Shown here: positions 6,991-8,865 of the stretch, one piece after another
Layout of the letters: every line of letters begins with the position of its first letter
Position numbering within the stretch: the stretch's first letter is position 1
NCBI GenBank assembly: GCA_002398845.1
Contig: DHBY01000081.1
Coordinates: 1 to 8,865, forward strand
Source of the DNA: Firmicutes bacterium UBA4916
GTDB taxonomy: Bacteria > Bacillota > Clostridia > Tissierellales > Tepidimicrobiaceae
DNA length: 8,865 bases
Direction of reading: 5' to 3'
Program-made: the position numbers and the translations under genes
The notes under the pieces: model-generated
Told to the model about the DNA's origin: nothing
The model's input: only the letters and a program-made list of their open reading frames with translations
The model's database searches: none

Positions 6991-7021
6991 ATAGTCAACA
7001 CAATATATATATTGTCTATAG
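6989..7021. repeat. Nested dyads at the repressor start site, probable operator
   Basis: Two overlapping symmetric elements are seen. The inner is a perfect 16-base palindrome, ACAATATATATATTGT (7000-7015). The outer has 10-base arms, CTATAGTCAA (6989-6998) and TTGTCTATAG (7012-7021), matching at nine of ten positions around a 13-base spacer. Their centres differ by about 2.5 bases, so they are two alternative sites and not one long hairpin. XRE repressors usually bind such dyads as dimers. The place over the predicted transcription start supports an operator; which protein binds is not shown by sequence. Confidence 0.6.
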
Positions 7022-7052
7022 TTTAATAATTGAAATATTGGAGGTGTTATCA

Positions 7053-7457
7053 ATGACTACTTTAGGTGAGTTTATAAAAGAACGTCGAGAAGCAAAAGGC
7101 TGGTCAAAAAGAAGGCTTGCCACTGAGGCTGACATAAGTCATACGGAGGTTCATAGAATTGAAATTGGTGAAAGACAAAATCCTTCTGCACCTGTTTTAA
7201 GTTCTCTTGCAGATGCATTAGGTGTTCCTCAAGAAGAAATGCTTCGCATAGCAGGATATATTGATGATGATGAAAATGTTCCCTTAATTGAAAGAGTTTT
7301 TCCAGATTTAAAAACAGAGAAGCAACAAGAAACTGTTCAAAAGATAGTAGATGGGTTAGCCAGGAATTCTGATCTTGAAGAGAAAGATTATGATGATTTA
7401 GTAGATCAAATGGAGATGTTCTTAGCTCATGCAAAGAAAAAGAAAAATTCCAAGTAA
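7053..7457 (+). CDS. XRE-family phage repressor (ImmR/CI-like, no peptidase domain)
   Basis: This 134-residue protein has an N-terminal XRE domain: TLGEFIKERREAKGWSKRRL, then the recognition region ATEADISHTEVHRIEIGER (23-41), then LSSLADALGVPQEEMLRIAG (49-68). The remaining half (about 70-134) is acidic and helical, including FPDLKTEKQQETVQKIVDGL (83-102), and ends in a KKKK-containing tail. It lacks the Ser-Lys S24 peptidase domain of CI and LexA, so it cannot cleave itself. Known: repressors of this shape, such as ImmR of ICEBs1, are removed by a partner ImmA metalloprotease, and such a gene follows directly. The start at 7053 is set by GGAGG eight bases upstream and the family's N-terminus; an in-frame ATG 28 codons earlier falls inside the promoter. 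The gene overlaps the protease frame by 29 bases. Confidence 0.92.
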   Translation: MTTLGEFIKERREAKGWSKRRLATEADISHTEVHRIEIGERQNPSAPVLSSLADALGVPQEEMLRIAGYIDDDENVPLIERVFPDLKTEKQQETVQKIVDGLARNSDLEEKDYDDLVDQMEMFLAHAKKKKNSK

Positions 7458-8802
7458 GCCAAATTTTAAGCGTGCCACAAAAAGAGCCTATGAATTTTTG
7501 CTTGAATTAGATGTAAAAGAATTTCCAATAGACCCTTTTAAGATAATAAAAAGATTTGAAGATAATTGGCACCTTTTAAGTTAGACTGAATTGAAAGTAA
7601 ATACTGGCGTAGAAGACCCATTTAATTTAAAAAGAAACAGTGCAGAAGCTGCAACTAAAATTCAACGAGGAACAAATGATTATATAATTGTCTATGATGA
7701 TAGTTTTTCTATGGACCGTATTCGCTGGACTATAGCTCATGAAATTGGCCATATAGTTTTAGGCCATCTTGTTTATTATGAAGAAACAGCCTTAAATAGA
7801 GGTGGCCTGACTCAAGAACAATATGGAGTATTAGAGGTAGAAGCCCATTGGTTCGCTGGTATTCTATTATCACCCCATGTTGTTCTTAATTTATATGGTG
7901 TTAAAGATAGTCAGGACATTGCCTTCATATGTAATATTTCTAAAGAATCTGCTGAAAAATGTGAAGGGTATTTAAACAACTTTAGACCCCAATTTGTAGA
8001 TTTAGAAAGAAAGCTTGTTAGAAACTTTTATGATTTCTTCTTTAAGCATAGATTTCTACAGTCTATTGCTAATGGGATATATAAGTTCAATGGCAGTTAT
8101 CTTTATAATGAGTTTTATAAAACCTGTAGAATTTGCAGGAATTGTAATGCTTACATAACAGATGAGAATCAGAAATTTTGCCATGTTTGTGGAAATTCAG
8201 TACCCGATTGGGATTTTCCATTTAAAGACTTACCTGTAAATGGTATGTGGATAGGTTGGCCTGAAAACCTAGAGGGTAAATATTATCCGTATATAGAGGT
8301 TGATAATAACAAAAGAGTTTTATACTGTCCTGTGTGTAAAAATCAAGACTTTGATGAAGATGCTACATATTGTAAAATTTGTGGCACACCATTATACAAT
8401 ACTTGCTTAAGTGAAAATACAAAAGTATCGGGTGCTTGTAGATATTGCCCTAACTGTGGTGAAACTACTAAGTTTCAGGAATTAAATCTATTTGATAATT
8501 TAAAAGAAGTTCAAATACCAGACCTCCTTACTTTTGAAAACGGTAAATATGAGGATTATATTGAATATGAATACTGGAATTATATCATTGCTACAGTTTA
8601 CTATTTTAAAAGAGATTTAGAGCTTTATACAGCTTTAGATGGTAGTAAAGCAATTAGAGATGAAGGTTCTTTTATTGTATTTGCAGCAAATGCCATGTCT
8701 GCAGATATTATATTGAATCATCAAAATTTACTTATGGAGTGCATTAAAGAATATGGACAAACTATTATAACGAATGTGGGGTGCTATTATTATGATTTAT
8801 GA
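7429..8802 (+). pseudogene. ImmA/IrrE-family zinc metallopeptidase with zinc-ribbon C-terminus, interrupted by an in-frame amber codon
   Basis: Read from the ATG at 7429, one frame of 457 codons runs to TGA at 8800-8802 but carries TAG at codon 52 (7582-7584), between WHLLS and TELKVNTGVEDPF. Relatives normally have tryptophan here, so TGG to TAG is the simplest change. Beyond it lie TIAHEIGHIVLGH (zinc site H104, E105, H108), EVEAHWFAGILLSP (likely third ligand E136 or E138), a CxxC-11-CxxC ribbon (C239, C242 region: cysteines encoded at 8134-8190), a second CxxC-11-CxxC ribbon (8326-8382), a CxxCxxC cluster (8437-8457), and about 110 further residues. Known: ImmA cleaves its partner repressor to induce the element. 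The ATG overlaps the repressor gene by 29 bases; the nearest GGAG is 13 bases upstream, suggesting coupling. A TTG at 7591 after the stop has no ribosome site. Sequencing error, true loss and stop readthrough all remain possible. Confidence 0.85.
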
Positions 8803-8865
8803 TGATGGAGTTAAAATGGATGATGATATGAGAGTTAAAATTTGCCCTAGATGTGGGAATGAAGT
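8792..8865 (+). CDS. Start of a zinc-ribbon protein, 3' end cut by window edge
   Basis: An ATG at 8792 opens a frame that overlaps the last 11 bases of the ImmA-like gene and stays open for 24 codons to the window end. It begins MIYDDGVKMDDDMRVKICPR and continues CGNE, so it shows the first CxxC knuckle of a zinc ribbon. GGGGTG lies eight bases before the ATG. The stretch VKMDDDMRVKICPRCGNE resembles IEVDNNKRVLYCPVCKNQ of the second ribbon in the ImmA-like protein at seven of 18 positions, including both cysteines, so the two segments may be paralogous. The function is unknown; it may be a partner or a split-off piece of the zinc-ribbon half. Only the N-terminus can be judged here. Confidence 0.6.
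   Translation, partial: MIYDDGVKMDDDMRVKICPRCGNE

Larger units (their letters stand above)
6860..7052. promoter_or_regulatory. Divergent control region between the Cro-like gene and the repressor gene
   Basis: This 193-base, very AT-rich stretch separates two back-to-back HTH genes. It holds a leftward promoter (6907-6935), a rightward promoter (6962-6990), and dyad repeats at 6934-6957 and 6989-7021. The -35 boxes face away from each other with 26 bases between them, so a protein bound between them could act on both. I see no small gene in it. An in-frame ATG at 6969, upstream of the repressor start, lies inside the rightward promoter spacer and is not a credible start. Confidence 0.85.

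Noticed and set aside
6969..7052. A 28-codon N-terminal extension of the repressor from the ATG at 6969
   Set aside because: The ATG lies between the -35 and -10 boxes of the repressor's own promoter, the extension is unlike XRE N-termini, and GGAGG sits ahead of the ATG at 7053.
7072..7434. A 120-codon minus-strand frame opposite the repressor gene
   Set aside because: Its composition (many L, H, F and Q) is what antisense of a charged helical protein gives; the plus strand has the HTH domain, promoter and ribosome site.
7431..7452. A-rich run at the repressor-protease overlap as a programmed frameshift site
   Set aside because: The protease frame is +1 to the repressor frame, not -1, no A AAA AAG heptamer lies in the proper register, and the protease frame has its own ATG at 7429.
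7591..8802. A shorter intact protease gene starting at TTG 7591
   Set aside because: No ribosome site precedes the TTG, and family-like sequence continues upstream in the same frame to 7429, so the TTG looks like an internal leucine codon after a nonsense change.

Overview
This window is the genetic-switch and early replication region of a temperate phage or prophage from an AT-rich Gram-positive host, most likely a Clostridia-type Firmicute. The grounds are AT-rich codon use, strong GGAGG-type ribosome sites, near-consensus vegetative promoters, and a gene order (VapE, DUF4406-like, PolA, DUF2815, DUF2800, small helical protein) typical of Firmicute phages. The species cannot be told from the sequence. 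No structural, integrase, tRNA, rRNA, CRISPR or IS sequence is visible.

Layout. Everything from about 6860 down to position 1 is on the minus strand and reads as one early operon. In transcription order it holds a small Cro-like helix-turn-helix protein, a small helical protein often database-labelled 'rrp5', a DUF2800 PD-(D/E)XK nuclease with a Cas4/AddB-like cysteine set, a DUF2815 (Enc34-type) single-strand DNA-binding protein, a family A DNA polymerase with 3'-5' exonuclease, a DUF4406-like deoxyribosyltransferase-fold protein, a small conserved-looking phage protein, and a large VapE-type primase-helicase that runs off the left edge. Most junctions overlap or nearly touch, and ribosome sites lie inside the end of the preceding gene, so translation is probably coupled. 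Together these genes could supply primer synthesis, unwinding, strand coating, synthesis with proofreading, and end processing for phage DNA.

The 193-bp divergent control region (6860-7052) carries a strong leftward promoter (TTGACA-17-TATGAT), a rightward promoter (TTGCCT-17-TATACT), and dyads that look like operators. To the right, on the plus strand, are an XRE repressor without a LexA-type peptidase domain and, overlapping it, an ImmA/IrrE-type zinc metallopeptidase with a long zinc-ribbon C-terminal half. A further zinc-ribbon reading frame starts inside the end of that gene and runs off the right edge.

The most notable feature is that the ImmA-like gene is interrupted by one in-frame amber codon (TAG at 7582-7584), probably a TGG to TAG change, while the rest of the frame is intact and its HEIGH site is preserved. 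Because this repressor seems to depend on an ImmA-type protease for removal, the lesion, if real, could block induction of this element. The zinc-ribbon half of the protease and the paralogous zinc-ribbon frame behind it are the least explained parts of the window.
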